Positions 26,167-34,073 of a DNA stretch of 43,331 nucleotides are shown here, in pieces (within the stretch, counting starts at the first letter, position 1; each line of letters begins with the position of its first letter). Under the pieces are notes generated by a model. It had not been told where the DNA came from. It did no database searches and was given only the letters and a program-made list of their open reading frames with translations. The stretch lies in contig CAYWJF010000007.1 of the NCBI GenBank assembly GCA_964458545.1, forward strand, positions 1-43,331, given 5' to 3'. Position numbers and translations under genes: made by a program. Source of the DNA: JAYFNU01 sp964458545. Its GTDB lineage: Bacteria > Bacillota > Clostridia > Oscillospirales > Ruminococcaceae.

Positions 26167-27450
26167 TTACGCCTTACTAAGCGCCGCGTCTAAATCGTTG
26201 ATTATGTCCTCTACGTCCTCGATACCTACCGACAGACGAATGAGGTCGGGGGAGATACCGCCCGCTAATAACTGCTCCTCAGTAAGCTGGCGGTGGGTCA
26301 TGCTCGCGGGGTGTAGCACATGGGTGCGAACGTCCGCGACGTGCACCACAAGCGTCGCAAGCTCTACGCTGTTAATGCAGCGCTTGCTCGCTTCCATTCC
26401 GCCCTTTACTCCGAAAGCGACAACGCCGCTTGCGCCCTTCGGAAGATATTTCTTCGCCAAAGCGTAGTTTTTGTTGGATTCCAAAAGCGGGTAGTTTACC
26501 CACGCGACCTTCGGGTGGCTTTCGAGAAATTTCGCGACCTTAAGCGCGTTTTCGCAGTGACGCTGCATACGCACCTCAAGGGTTTCAAGCCCGAGGTTTG
26601 TAAGGAAAGCGTTAAAGGGGCTCATAGTGTTTCCCATATCGCGCAGCATTCCCGTGCGGGCTTTAGTTATATACGCCGCCTTACCGAACTTTTCGGTATA
26701 GGTAATTCCGTGGTAGCTTTCGTCAGGCTTTGTAAGCTCGGGGAACTTTCCGCTCTTCACCCAGTCAAAGTTGCCGCTATCCACAATAACGCCGCCCACG
26801 CTCGTGGCGTGACCGTCGAAATACTTTGTGGTGGAGTGGGTAACAATGTCTGCGCCAAACTCGAACGGTCGGCAAAGCACAGGGGTAGCAAAGGTGTTGT
26901 CCACAACAAGCGGAATACTCGCGCTGTGAGCGAGCGCCGCTACCTTTTCTATATCGAGTACGCCGAGCGCGGGGTTGCCTATCGTCTCAGAAAAGACAAG
27001 GCGAGTGTTCGGCTTAATATACTTCTTCATCTCCTCAAGCGGCAGCTCGGGGTCTATAAAGGTAAAGTCTATGCCGAGCCTTTTTAAGGTTACGTTAAAG
27101 AGGTTGACCGTGCCGCCGTAGAGGTTGTTCATAGTAAGAACATGGTCGCCCGCGCCGCAGATATTCGTTACGGCAGTCATATTAGCGGCTTGTCCTGAGG
27201 ACATTGTAAGCGCGCCGACGCCGCCCTCAAGAAGAGCTATCTTCTCCTCGAGCCACGTAAGGCTCGGGTTTCCAAGACGTGTGTACATAGGCGTGTTGGT
27301 TTCAAGGTCGAACAGCGCCGCGACCTCATCCGCCGTGTCGTATTTGTAGGTCGTAGACTGAACGATAGGCATTATGCGCGGCTCCGCGCTTTTCGGCTGA
27401 TAGCCACCCTGAATGCACTGTGTTCCGACCTTTAATTTCTTTAAATCCAT
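26167..27450 (-). CDS. metY: O-acetylhomoserine sulfhydrylase
   Basis: A 427-residue Cys/Met-metabolism PLP enzyme that makes homocysteine directly from O-acetylhomoserine and sulfide. PLP lysine in VTHSTTKYFDGHATSVGG, near residue 205; YTRLGNPSLTWLEEKIALLEGG is the N-terminal family motif. Length and the early GTQCIQGGY fit MetY better than the shorter cystathionine gamma-synthases. The start is ATG 27450, eight bases after AAGGAG; a GTG at 27459 overlaps that ribosome site. First gene of the metY-metA-metH-reactivator-VTT operon. Confidence 0.93.
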   Translation of the reverse strand: MDLKKLKVGTQCIQGGYQPKSAEPRIMPIVQSTTYKYDTADEVAALFDLETNTPMYTRLGNPSLTWLEEKIALLEGGVGALTMSSGQAANMTAVTNICGAGDHVLTMNNLYGGTVNLFNVTLKRLGIDFTFIDPELPLEEMKKYIKPNTRLVFSETIGNPALGVLDIEKVAALAHSASIPLVVDNTFATPVLCRPFEFGADIVTHSTTKYFDGHATSVGGVIVDSGNFDWVKSGKFPELTKPDESYHGITYTEKFGKAAYITKARTGMLRDMGNTMSPFNAFLTNLGLETLEVRMQRHCENALKVAKFLESHPKVAWVNYPLLESNKNYALAKKYLPKGASGVVAFGVKGGMEASKRCINSVELATLVVHVADVRTHVLHPASMTHRQLTEEQLLAGGISPDLIRLSVGIEDVEDIINDLDAALSKA

Positions 27451-27500
27451 CTTTCTCACTCCTTAAACGGTAAAACCGTATAATTATCAATATTTAATCT

Positions 27501-27530
27501 ATTATATATATATTTAGGTTACTTTGTAAA
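27501..27530 (-). promoter_or_regulatory. Promoter of the methionine operon
   Basis: TTTACA (27525-27530) and TATAAT (27501-27506) on the minus strand, 18-base spacer; the TATA-rich run allows a slightly shorter spacing. The leader of about 45 bases is too short for a SAM riboswitch. Confidence 0.55.
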
Positions 27531-27540
27531 GCTATTTCTT

Positions 27541-27577
27541 CTTTAAAATAAAACGAGCGCTTTTAATACAAGCGTTC
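27541..27577 (-). terminator. Hairpin with T-tract between metY and the small ORF
   Basis: Minus-strand arms GAACGCTT and AAGCGCTC (one G-T pair) around seven bases, then GTTTTATTTT. It lies upstream of the metY promoter, so it may stop antisense transcription arriving from the right, or be an attenuator for an unseen promoter. Confidence 0.35.
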
Positions 27578-27589
27578 TACGGTTGTTTC

Positions 27590-27618
27590 TTGACTTTGCG
27601 CAAGTTTAATTATAGTAT
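27590..27618 (+). promoter_or_regulatory. Promoter of the small membrane protein gene
   Basis: TTGACT (27590-27595) and TAGTAT (27613-27618), spacer 17 bases, followed by GGAGG and the start at 27640. Confidence 0.65.
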
Positions 27619-27639
27619 TAATCTATCGGAGGAATGGCT

Positions 27640-27834
27640 ATGAAAGATAACAGGGATAAAAAGAAGAAAAAGCCCTTCGGCTTCATACCGAACTGGCTGG
27701 GTTTTATTATTATCGCGGCAACACTTCTTGCCTTTGCGCTTTATATAACCGGCGTGCGCGACGATATAGAGGATTGGCTTAACTCACCCGCGCCTAAGGC
27801 TGTGGTCTGCCCCGCGGTATTTATAGTTGATTAA
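27640..27834 (+). CDS. Small single-pass membrane protein, unknown function
   Basis: A 64-residue protein, start ATG 27640 seven bases after GGAGG (an ATG at 27634 abuts the ribosome site). N-terminus strongly basic (MKDNRDKKKKKPFG), then one membrane helix about 17-40, then a short acidic segment and a Pro/Ala-rich end with one Cys. It has its own promoter and terminator, so it is probably a real gene. The positive-inside rule predicts a cytoplasmic N-terminus. I do not recognise a family. Confidence 0.7.
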   Translation: MKDNRDKKKKKPFGFIPNWLGFIIIAATLLAFALYITGVRDDIEDWLNSPAPKAVVCPAVFIVD

Positions 27835-27843
27835 AAGCATTCT

Positions 27844-27870
27844 GCCGACGTATAAGCGTCGGCTTTTTTT
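27844..27870 (+). terminator. Terminator of the small membrane protein gene
   Basis: Arms GCCGACG and CGTCGGC (7 bp) around six bases, followed by seven T. Confidence 0.92.
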
Positions 27871-27871
27871 G

Positions 27872-27900
27872 TTGCTTTGATGTAAATATTAGTTTATAAT
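27872..27900 (+). promoter_or_regulatory. Promoter of the heptose operon
   Basis: TTGCTT (27872-27877) and perfect TATAAT (27895-27900), spacer 17 bases. About 68 bases of leader follow before the GT2 start. Confidence 0.6.
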
Positions 27901-27931
27901 AAGTATTACTTATTGCTATTTAAGCATTTAG

Positions 27932-27974
27932 CTTGCCGCGAGGTTGCGGCGGAAAGGCAAGGGCGTAAGGCAGG
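27932..27974 (+). promoter_or_regulatory. Leader with mutually exclusive hairpins before the GT2 gene
   Basis: CTTGCC (27932-27937) can pair with GGCAAG (27956-27961), or with GGCAGG (27969-27974) next to the start codon with one G-T pair. GCCGC (27935-27939) can instead pair with GCGGC (27946-27950). These folds compete and could hide or expose the start region. No known riboswitch is recognised. Confidence 0.3.
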
Positions 27975-28781
27975 ATGGCTCAAATCGGCTCAAACACATT
28001 AAGCGTTCCCGAATACAGCGTAAACGAATATGCGAAGAAAAACCATAAGTACTGTCTTTTAATTCCGCTTTTTAATGAGGCAGAAAGGTTTGAAAGCCAG
28101 CTTGTAAAGATGAAAGACGCGGACGTTTTCTCCCTTGTCGACGTAATTATCTGCGACGCGGGCAGCACAGACGGCTGTACGGAAGAGGGGCTTCTTAAAA
28201 AATACGGCATAAATACTCTTCTTGTGCGTAAGGGCAGCGGCCGATACAGCACCGATATCCGTATGGGCTACGACTTTGCGCTAAAACGCGGTTACGAGGG
28301 CTTTATTACTGTGGACGGTAACGACAAGGACGACACCTCGGCTACCGATAGATTTATCGAAAAGCTCGACGAGGGCTTTGACTACGTTCAAGGCTCGCGC
28401 TACTTAAAGGGCGGCAAGGGAATAAACACGCCGCTTATCCGCCAGCTTGCGTTAAAAATAATAAACGAACCTGTTATGACCCTTTGCGCGAAAAAACGTC
28501 TTACCGACACCACTAACGGTTTTCGCGCTTACTCAAAGAAATTCCTCACCGACGAAAGGGTTCTTCCCTTCCGAGATATCTTCGTCGGTTATGAGCTTAT
28601 CTACTATCTCCCCGTTCGCGCCTGCCGTTTGGGCTTTAAGGTAACGGAGGTGCCAGTTATACGCGCCTATCCGAAGGGTGAGGTTCCCTCAAAGGTCGGC
28701 GGTCTTGCGGGCAATCTCTACCAGCTAAGTATACTTTGGAAGATAATAATTAAAGCATATAACCCTAAGGAGAACGGCTAA
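27975..28781 (+). CDS. Family 2 glycosyltransferase (dolichyl-phosphate-mannose-synthase-like)
   Basis: A 268-residue GT-A fold enzyme without obvious membrane helices. Motifs: nucleotide-binding start CLLIPLFNEAERFE (about 27-40), CDAGSTDG (about 56-63), the metal-binding region TVDGNDKDD (about 111-119) and TNGFRAYSKKF (about 178-188). Its soluble, single-domain form resembles polyprenyl-phosphate glycosyl transferases such as DPM1. As first gene of a GDP-heptose operon it is a candidate to load the heptose onto a lipid carrier or an acceptor sugar; that is inference. Its stop overlaps the next start by one base (TAATG). Confidence 0.85.
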   Translation: MAQIGSNTLSVPEYSVNEYAKKNHKYCLLIPLFNEAERFESQLVKMKDADVFSLVDVIICDAGSTDGCTEEGLLKKYGINTLLVRKGSGRYSTDIRMGYDFALKRGYEGFITVDGNDKDDTSATDRFIEKLDEGFDYVQGSRYLKGGKGINTPLIRQLALKIINEPVMTLCAKKRLTDTTNGFRAYSKKFLTDERVLPFRDIFVGYELIYYLPVRACRLGFKVTEVPVIRAYPKGEVPSKVGGLAGNLYQLSILWKIIIKAYNPKENG

Positions 28782-29665
28782 TGTACGTTGTTGTCGGCGC
28801 GAACGGCTTTCTCGGCTCATATATAGTTAAGAATATTCTTGAAAAAACCGATGAAGCGGTGCTCGCCACCTGCCGCGACCTTGAAAATATCTTCACCAAC
28901 AGCCCGCGCGTAGAGTGGTTGCGCTGCGACATAGAACGCGAAGCCGATAGAAGTGAGCTTGTGCGGCGGGTAAACGGATGCAAAAACACGAGTATCGCCT
29001 TTCTCGCGGCGCTGCATAACCCTGACGCGGTGGAAAGCGACCCCGAACGCGCATATAAGGTAAACGTGACAATACTTGACGAACTTCTCTCTTCTTTTAG
29101 AGGAGTAAGGTGCTTATTCTACCCCTCTACAGACAGCGTGTACGGCGAAAGCGAAAACGGTTACCATTTTAAAGAGGATGACCAGCTTCGTCCCGTAAAC
29201 ACCTATGGAAAGCAGAAGGCGGCGGCGGAAGCGGTCGTCATAAAGCACGGCTTTAATGTAGTTCGATTTCCTTTCTTAATAGACCCAAGCCTTCTTCCCC
29301 ATAAAAAGCATTTCTACGACATTATGGCGGAGAGCTTCAAAAGCGGCAAGTCCTTTGAGCTTTTTAGCGATTCCCTTCGCTCCTCGCTCAATTTCAACAC
29401 AGTAGCGGCGCTTACCGTTACGCTTATGAAGGACTTTCGCGCGGATATTCCTAAGGTTATGAACCTTTCGGGTGACGACGACCTATCTAAGCACGACACA
29501 GGCGTAATGCTCGCGCATAGACTCGGCGTAAACGAAGAGCTTGCCGTGGCGGTTTCTATTGAAGACGGCGGCATCTTTAAAACCCCGCGGGCAAAAACCA
29601 CCCTACTGGATAACACCCTCGCGAAAAGAACCCTCGGGCTTCGCGAGATAAAAATAAAGCTTTGA
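28781..29665 (+). CDS. NAD(P)-dependent nucleotide-sugar epimerase/reductase (extended SDR)
   Basis: A 294-residue extended short-chain dehydrogenase. GANGFLG (6-12) binds the cofactor; the catalytic residues are Ser116/Thr117 (PSTDSVYG) and the Tyr142-Lys146 pair (TYGKQK). RmlD-like reductases and 4-epimerases share this pattern. In this operon it is well placed to reduce or epimerise the 4-keto sugar made by the GMD-like dehydratase, which would finish a 6-deoxy-heptose, but the substrate is not shown by sequence. It is translationally coupled to the GT2 gene. Confidence 0.82.
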   Translation: MYVVVGANGFLGSYIVKNILEKTDEAVLATCRDLENIFTNSPRVEWLRCDIEREADRSELVRRVNGCKNTSIAFLAALHNPDAVESDPERAYKVNVTILDELLSSFRGVRCLFYPSTDSVYGESENGYHFKEDDQLRPVNTYGKQKAAAEAVVIKHGFNVVRFPFLIDPSLLPHKKHFYDIMAESFKSGKSFELFSDSLRSSLNFNTVAALTVTLMKDFRADIPKVMNLSGDDDLSKHDTGVMLAHRLGVNEELAVAVSIEDGGIFKTPRAKTTLLDNTLAKRTLGLREIKIKL

Positions 29666-29675
29666 CGGAGAGGTT

Positions 29676-30977
29676 ATGAAAGCTGTAATTATGGCAGGCG
29701 GACGCGGCAAAAGAATTGCGGCTCTTAATTCCGATGTGCCGAAGCCGTTAATTGGGGTCTGCGGCAAGCCGATACTCGAACACGGACTGCTCTGCCTAAA
29801 AGAAAACGGAATAACCGATATTACCATCGTTACGGGCTACCTTGGCGAGCAGATTCCCGCCTATTTCGGCGACGGAAGTAGCCTTGGAGTCAAGCTTTCC
29901 TATTTCCACGAGGAGGAGCCGCTCGGAACGGCGGGCGCGCTTTACTACCTAAAGGACAAGCTTCAAGAGGATTTTTTACTTCTTAATGGCGACATTATCT
30001 ACAACGTTGATTTTTCGCGTATGCTTAATTTTCACAAAGAAAAGAACGCGCTTGCGACTCTTTTTACACACCCAAACTCCCACCCCTTCGATAGCGCATT
30101 GATTATTACCGACGACAGCGCCCGAGTAACCTCGTGGCTTCATAAGGAGGAGCCGCGCGGCGAGTGTAAGAACCGCGTAAACGCGGGGCTTCATCTATTA
30201 TCAAGCACGCTTTTAGCGGGGCTTACCGAGCCTAAGAAAACCGACCTTGACAGGGATATTTTGAAGCCTCTTGTCGAAGGCAAAAGGGTCTTCGCCTACG
30301 ACTCGCCCGAGTATGTTTTCGACGTGGGAACACCCGAACGCCACGCGCAGGTGACAAGGGATATCCTTTCAGGCAAGGTGGAAAAGCGCAGTCTTGCGAA
30401 TAAACAGATAGCCGTTTTCGCTGACCGCGACGGAACGCTTAACGTGGAGAAAGGCTTTCTTTCGCGTCCTGAGGATATCGAGCTTCTTGACGGCGTTTCC
30501 TCGGCGGTTGCAAGGATAAACAAAAGCGAATATCTCTGCGTGGTAATAACCAACCAGCCAGTAATCGCGCGCGGCGACTGCGACTTTGATACACTTAAGC
30601 AGATACACAACCGTCTCGAAACCCTTCTCGGTAACGAGGGCGCGTATATAGACGACCTTTTCTTCTGCCCTCACCACCCTGATAAGGGCTTTGAGGGTGA
30701 GCGTGCGGAGCTGAAAATTTCCTGCCGTTGCCGCAAGCCCGAGCCGGGTATGATACTCGACGCGGCTGAAAAGTATACCATTGACCTTTCCCGCTCGTAC
30801 ATGGTTGGCGACCGCGCCACAGATGTGCTTTGCGGAATAAACGCGGGCTGTAAGCCTGTTTTTATCGGAAAGAAAGCGACCTTGCTTGAAAAGGAAGAAA
30901 CACGTGAGCTTGCAAGCACCGTCCCCTGCGTGGATTCCTTCGCGGATTTTGTATCCGATATTCTAAAGCTTAGTTAA
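29676..30977 (+). CDS. Fused heptose-1-phosphate guanylyltransferase (HddC-like) and heptose-bisphosphate phosphatase (GmhB-like)
   Basis: A 433-residue two-domain protein. Residues 1-230: nucleotidyltransferase with MAGGRGKRI (6-14), the basic VPKPLIGV (21-28), LLNGDIIY (102-109) and a C-terminal EYVFDVGTPE. Residues about 243-433: HAD phosphatase with Asp250/Asp252 (FADRDGTLN), ITNQP, VGDRATD and the GmhB zinc ligands Cys331, His333, Cys350 and Cys352 (CPHH and CRCRKPEPG). The phosphatase would remove the C7 phosphate of heptose 1,7-bisphosphate, and the transferase would then form GDP-heptose. The fusion joins two consecutive steps. The nucleotide (GDP rather than ADP) is inferred from the HddA-like kinase and GMD-like dehydratase beside it. 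Confidence 0.88.
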   Translation: MKAVIMAGGRGKRIAALNSDVPKPLIGVCGKPILEHGLLCLKENGITDITIVTGYLGEQIPAYFGDGSSLGVKLSYFHEEEPLGTAGALYYLKDKLQEDFLLLNGDIIYNVDFSRMLNFHKEKNALATLFTHPNSHPFDSALIITDDSARVTSWLHKEEPRGECKNRVNAGLHLLSSTLLAGLTEPKKTDLDRDILKPLVEGKRVFAYDSPEYVFDVGTPERHAQVTRDILSGKVEKRSLANKQIAVFADRDGTLNVEKGFLSRPEDIELLDGVSSAVARINKSEYLCVVITNQPVIARGDCDFDTLKQIHNRLETLLGNEGAYIDDLFFCPHHPDKGFEGERAELKISCRCRKPEPGMILDAAEKYTIDLSRSYMVGDRATDVLCGINAGCKPVFIGKKATLLEKEETRELASTVPCVDSFADFVSDILKLS

Positions 30978-30988
30978 GGAGAAAAGCC

Positions 30989-31966
30989 GTGCTTATTGTA
31001 CAAACCCCACTTAGAATGTCCTTCTTCGGCGGTGGTACCGATATCCCCGAATACTATGAGGAATACGGCGGAAAGGTGCTTTCCACCACCTTCGACAAGT
31101 ACTGTTTTCATACCGTACGGTTTTTCCCGCAGTTCTTTCCTTATAAAAATCAGCTTACATATTCCAGAATAGAGCGTTTTGAAAAGGCGGACGAGGTAGA
31201 GCACCCCGCCGTGCGCGAGATACTGAAATTCCTCGATATTGACAAGATACAGATTACCTACGACGCGGACCTCCCCGCTCGTTCGGGACTTGGCACAAGC
31301 TCCTCCTTTACCGTAGGGCTTCTAAACGGGCTTCATTCTCTCCGTGGAGAATTTGTGGATAAAATGACACTTGCGAAAGAGGCGATATATGTCGAGCGCA
31401 CCCTTTGCAAGGAGGAGGGCGGCGTACAGGACCAGCTTGCCGCTTCCTTCGGCGGGCTTAACAAGATGAGCTTTACAGGCGACGGCTTTGAGGTCAACCC
31501 CGTGGTAGTAAATGCTCAGAGAAAAAAGCAGCTTAACGAAAACCTAATGCTCTTCTTTACGGGCTTCGTTCGTTTTTCTGGCGATGTTATGTGCGAGCAG
31601 GTGAAAAAGGCAAAGAAGAACGCAAGCGACCTTGCCGAGATGGTAAAGATGGTGGACGAGGGCGAAAGGATACTTACAGGAAACGGCGACCTAAACGATT
31701 TCGGGCGGCTTATTGATTACGGCTGGCAGCTTAAGCGCTCGCTCGCAAGTAATGTAACCAACGACACGATAGACGCGCTTTACGATAAGGCAAAATCGGC
31801 GGGCGCTATAGGCGGAAAGCTTTTAGGCGCGGGCGCGGGCGGTTTTATCCTTTTATACGTTGAGCCCGAGAAGCAGCAGAGCGTAAGAGAAGCGCTAAGC
31901 GAGCTTTTGTGTATCCCCTTTGAGTTTGAAAACAGCGGCACTAAAGTAATATATTATAAACTGTAA
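30989..31966 (+). CDS. hddA: D-glycero-alpha-D-manno-heptose-7-phosphate kinase (HddA-like GHMP kinase)
   Basis: A 325-residue GHMP-family kinase. PLRMSFFGGGTDIPEYY (7-23) is the sugar-binding N-terminus, LPARSGLGTSSSFTVG (95-110) the ATP phosphate loop, and GKLLGAGAGGFILLYV (near 280) the C-terminal motif. It resembles HddA, which makes heptose 1-alpha,7-bisphosphate on the GDP-heptose route; HldE of the ADP route belongs to another fold. The start is GTG at 30989, seven bases after AAGGAG. Fucokinase-like sugar kinases are an alternative, but GmhA and GmhB neighbours favour heptose. Confidence 0.88.
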   Translation: MLIVQTPLRMSFFGGGTDIPEYYEEYGGKVLSTTFDKYCFHTVRFFPQFFPYKNQLTYSRIERFEKADEVEHPAVREILKFLDIDKIQITYDADLPARSGLGTSSSFTVGLLNGLHSLRGEFVDKMTLAKEAIYVERTLCKEEGGVQDQLAASFGGLNKMSFTGDGFEVNPVVVNAQRKKQLNENLMLFFTGFVRFSGDVMCEQVKKAKKNASDLAEMVKMVDEGERILTGNGDLNDFGRLIDYGWQLKRSLASNVTNDTIDALYDKAKSAGAIGGKLLGAGAGGFILLYVEPEKQQSVREALSELLCIPFEFENSGTKVIYYKL

Positions 31967-31980
31967 ACGAGGCTGAAATT

Positions 31981-32994
31981 ATGGCAAAAAAAGCGTTAAT
32001 AACCGGAATGACCGGTATGGTCGGCTCTCACCTTGCTGATTTTATTTTAGAGAACACCGACTGGGACATTCACGGAATGCAGCGGTGGAGAAGCCCGCTC
32101 GACAATATAATGCACCTTATGGACAGGGTGAACGCCCATGACCGTGTTTTCGTTCATTATGGCGACCTTAACGACCAAGGCTCGCTTATTAAGGTGCTTG
32201 AGGAGGTAAAGCCCGACTATATCTTCCACCTTGCGGCGCAGAGCTATCCGCTTACAAGCTTCACCGCGCCGATAGACACCCTTAACACAAATATTCTCGG
32301 AACCTGTCGCCTTTTGGAGAGCATACACCTTTTAGGAATGGACCCGCTAATACATGTTTGCGCCTCGTCCGAGGTGTTCGGAAGGGTTTCAGCCGACAAA
32401 CTGCCGATTAACGAGGAGTGCGGCTTTCAGCCCGCCTCGCCTTACGCTATCTCTAAGGTAGGCACCGACCTTGTTGGACGCTACTATGCTGAGGCATATG
32501 GAATGACGGTTATGACCACCCGTATGTTTACCCACACGGGACCGCGGCGCGGCGACGTTTTTCACGAAAGCACCTTCGCGAAGCAGATAGCCATGATAGA
32601 AGCGGGGCTAGTCGAGCCAGTAGTTAAGGTTGGTAACCTTGAGTCACTTCGCACCTATGCCGACGTGCGCGACGCTGTACGCGCTTACTATATGCTTCTT
32701 ACCGTAAACCCGATAAAGGGCGAGTATTACAATATCGGCGGCAGCTACACCTGCAAGGTCGGCGATACGCTTAATAGGCTTATCAGCTTCTCAAACGCAA
32801 AAGACAAGATAAAAATTGAGGTTGACCCTGCGCGGCTAAGACCTATCGACGCTGACCTACAGGTTCCAGACTGCTCAAAATTCACCGAGCATACGGGCTG
32901 GAAGCCTGAAATTTCCTTTGAAAAGACTATGCTCGACCTGCTTAATTATTGGCGGGCAAAAATAAAAATGACCGGTGTTTATATTGACCGGTAA
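31981..32994 (+). CDS. GDP-sugar 4,6-dehydratase-like SDR (candidate GDP-heptose dehydratase)
   Basis: A 337-residue extended SDR of the GDP-mannose 4,6-dehydratase type. Cofactor motif GMTGMVG (9-15), IFHLAAQSYP (81-90), CASSEVFG (127-134), and Tyr155-x3-Lys159 (SPYAISK); TRMFTHTGPRRGD matches the nucleotide-binding region. In related bacterial clusters (Yersinia DmhA, Campylobacter and Burkholderia homologues) such enzymes make GDP-6-deoxy-4-keto-heptose. Context favours that substrate over GDP-mannose, since no mannose gene is present. It begins 14 bases after the kinase gene. Confidence 0.83.
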   Translation: MAKKALITGMTGMVGSHLADFILENTDWDIHGMQRWRSPLDNIMHLMDRVNAHDRVFVHYGDLNDQGSLIKVLEEVKPDYIFHLAAQSYPLTSFTAPIDTLNTNILGTCRLLESIHLLGMDPLIHVCASSEVFGRVSADKLPINEECGFQPASPYAISKVGTDLVGRYYAEAYGMTVMTTRMFTHTGPRRGDVFHESTFAKQIAMIEAGLVEPVVKVGNLESLRTYADVRDAVRAYYMLLTVNPIKGEYYNIGGSYTCKVGDTLNRLISFSNAKDKIKIEVDPARLRPIDADLQVPDCSKFTEHTGWKPEISFEKTMLDLLNYWRAKIKMTGVYIDR

Positions 32995-33006
32995 CGAGGA
33001 GAGGCT

Positions 33007-33663
33007 ATGGCTTGTTCCCTTAACCAAAACGCGCTTAGCGTCTATGAGGAATATCTTGCAAAGTACCCCTTTCTTTCTGATATAGGCGACGAGCTTCTTT
33101 CAGCCTATAACGCCATTGACGGCGCTTATAATTCTGGCAAAAAGCTTCTTATCTGCGGCAACGGCGGAAGCTTCGCTGACGCTGAGCATATCGTAGGCGA
33201 GCTCGGCAAAAAGTTTTGTACCGACCGACCGCTTTGCGAGGATATGAAAATTAAGCTTAAAGAGCAGGGCGAAAGGGGCGATTACTTAAGCGAAAAGCTT
33301 CAAGGCTCGCTCAGAGCAATTAACCTCGGTGCTCACCAGTCGCTTATGACGGCGGTTGCTAACGATACCGATGTGAAAATAGCCTATGCTCAACAGCTTT
33401 CGGTCTTTGGCGACGAGGGCGACGTTCTACTCGCGATTAGCACAAGCGGAAACTCCGAAAACATAATTCTTGCCGCAACGGCAGCAAAGGCGTTCGGAAT
33501 TAAGACGGTGGCGCTTACGGGGCAAGACGGCGGACAGCTTCGAGATATATGTGACATATGTATTCGCGTACCTGAGCAAAGCGTTTACTTTATTCAAGAA
33601 AAGCATATTATTGTTTATCATCTGATATGCGCGATGTTGGAGGCGTCACGTTGGAAAACCTAA
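33007..33663 (+). CDS. gmhA: Sedoheptulose-7-phosphate isomerase
   Basis: A 218-residue SIS-domain enzyme converting sedoheptulose 7-phosphate to D-glycero-D-manno-heptose 7-phosphate, the entry step for all heptose nucleotides. LICGNGGSFADAEHIVGELGKKF (about 49-71) includes the catalytic Glu and phosphate site; LAISTSGNSENI (about 145-156) is the second phosphate loop; the active-site His is in IQEKHIIVYH. The insertion between the two loops is longer than in E. coli GmhA. The stop codon lies inside a 31-base hairpin. Confidence 0.93.
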   Translation: MACSLNQNALSVYEEYLAKYPFLSDIGDELLSAYNAIDGAYNSGKKLLICGNGGSFADAEHIVGELGKKFCTDRPLCEDMKIKLKEQGERGDYLSEKLQGSLRAINLGAHQSLMTAVANDTDVKIAYAQQLSVFGDEGDVLLAISTSGNSENIILAATAAKAFGIKTVALTGQDGGQLRDICDICIRVPEQSVYFIQEKHIIVYHLICAMLEASRWKT

Positions 33664-33688
33664 ATAAACGCGTTGCGTTTATTTAGGT
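33658..33688 (+). terminator. Hairpin at the gmhA stop, at the border of the repeat array
   Basis: A 14-bp perfect inverted repeat (33658-33671 with 33675-33688) around GTT. It includes the gmhA stop codon and the first bases of the first 113-bp repeat. There is no T-tract directly after it, so it may slow or process transcription instead of ending it. Confidence 0.5.
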
Positions 33689-34073
33689 GGCAAATTTGTG
33701 TCTTCGCGGTCGCTGACCGCGATTTCGGTAAACCGAAACCGCCACAAAGTTTGCTGCTNNNNNNNNNNNNNNNNNNNNNNNNNNNNNNNNNNNNNNNNNN
33801 NNNNNNNNNNNNNNNNNNNNNNNNNNNNNNNNNNNNNNNNNNNNNNNNNNNNNNNNNNTCGCGGTCGCTGACCGCGATTTCGGTAAACCGAAACCGCCAC
33901 AAAGTTTGCTGCTCACAGATAACCTTTTCTTTAAAACAACTTGCGTTTATTTAGGTGGCAAATTTGTGTCTTCGCGGTCGCTGACCGCGATTTCGGTAAA
34001 CCGAAACCGCCACAAAGTTTGCTGCTTACAGATAACCTTTTCTTTAAAACAAGTTGCGTTTATTTAGGTGGCA
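33673..34073. repeat. Tandem array of a structured 113-bp repeat, interrupted by an assembly gap
   Basis: Copies begin at 33673 (truncated by the gap), within the gap (visible part 33859-33940), at 33941 (complete, 33941-34053) and at 34054 (about 20 bases). Spacing 33941 to 34054 is 113 bases, and copies differ at only a few positions. Each unit holds three nested stems: an outer stem GCAAATTTGTG with CACAAAGTTTGC (one bulge), enclosing hairpin CGCGGTC/GACCGCG and hairpin TTTCGGT/ACCGAAA. Copy number is unknown because of the N run. It lies inside the heptose operon and has no credible ORF. Confidence 0.9.
33759..33858. other. Assembly gap of 100 N
   Basis: Exactly 100 unknown bases inside the repeat array; the size is most likely a placeholder. 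Any translation across it is meaningless. Confidence 0.99.

Noticed and set aside
27451..27530. SAM or other methionine riboswitch before metY
   Set aside because: The transcribed leader is about 45 bases and lacks the conserved SAM-aptamer stems.
33660..33954. ORFs running through the repeat array and the N run
   Set aside because: They consist mostly of unknown residues and hairpin DNA; no protein-like sequence and no ribosome site.
33673..34073. CRISPR array
   Set aside because: The units are tandem with no unique spacers, 113 bp long, and no cas genes are near.
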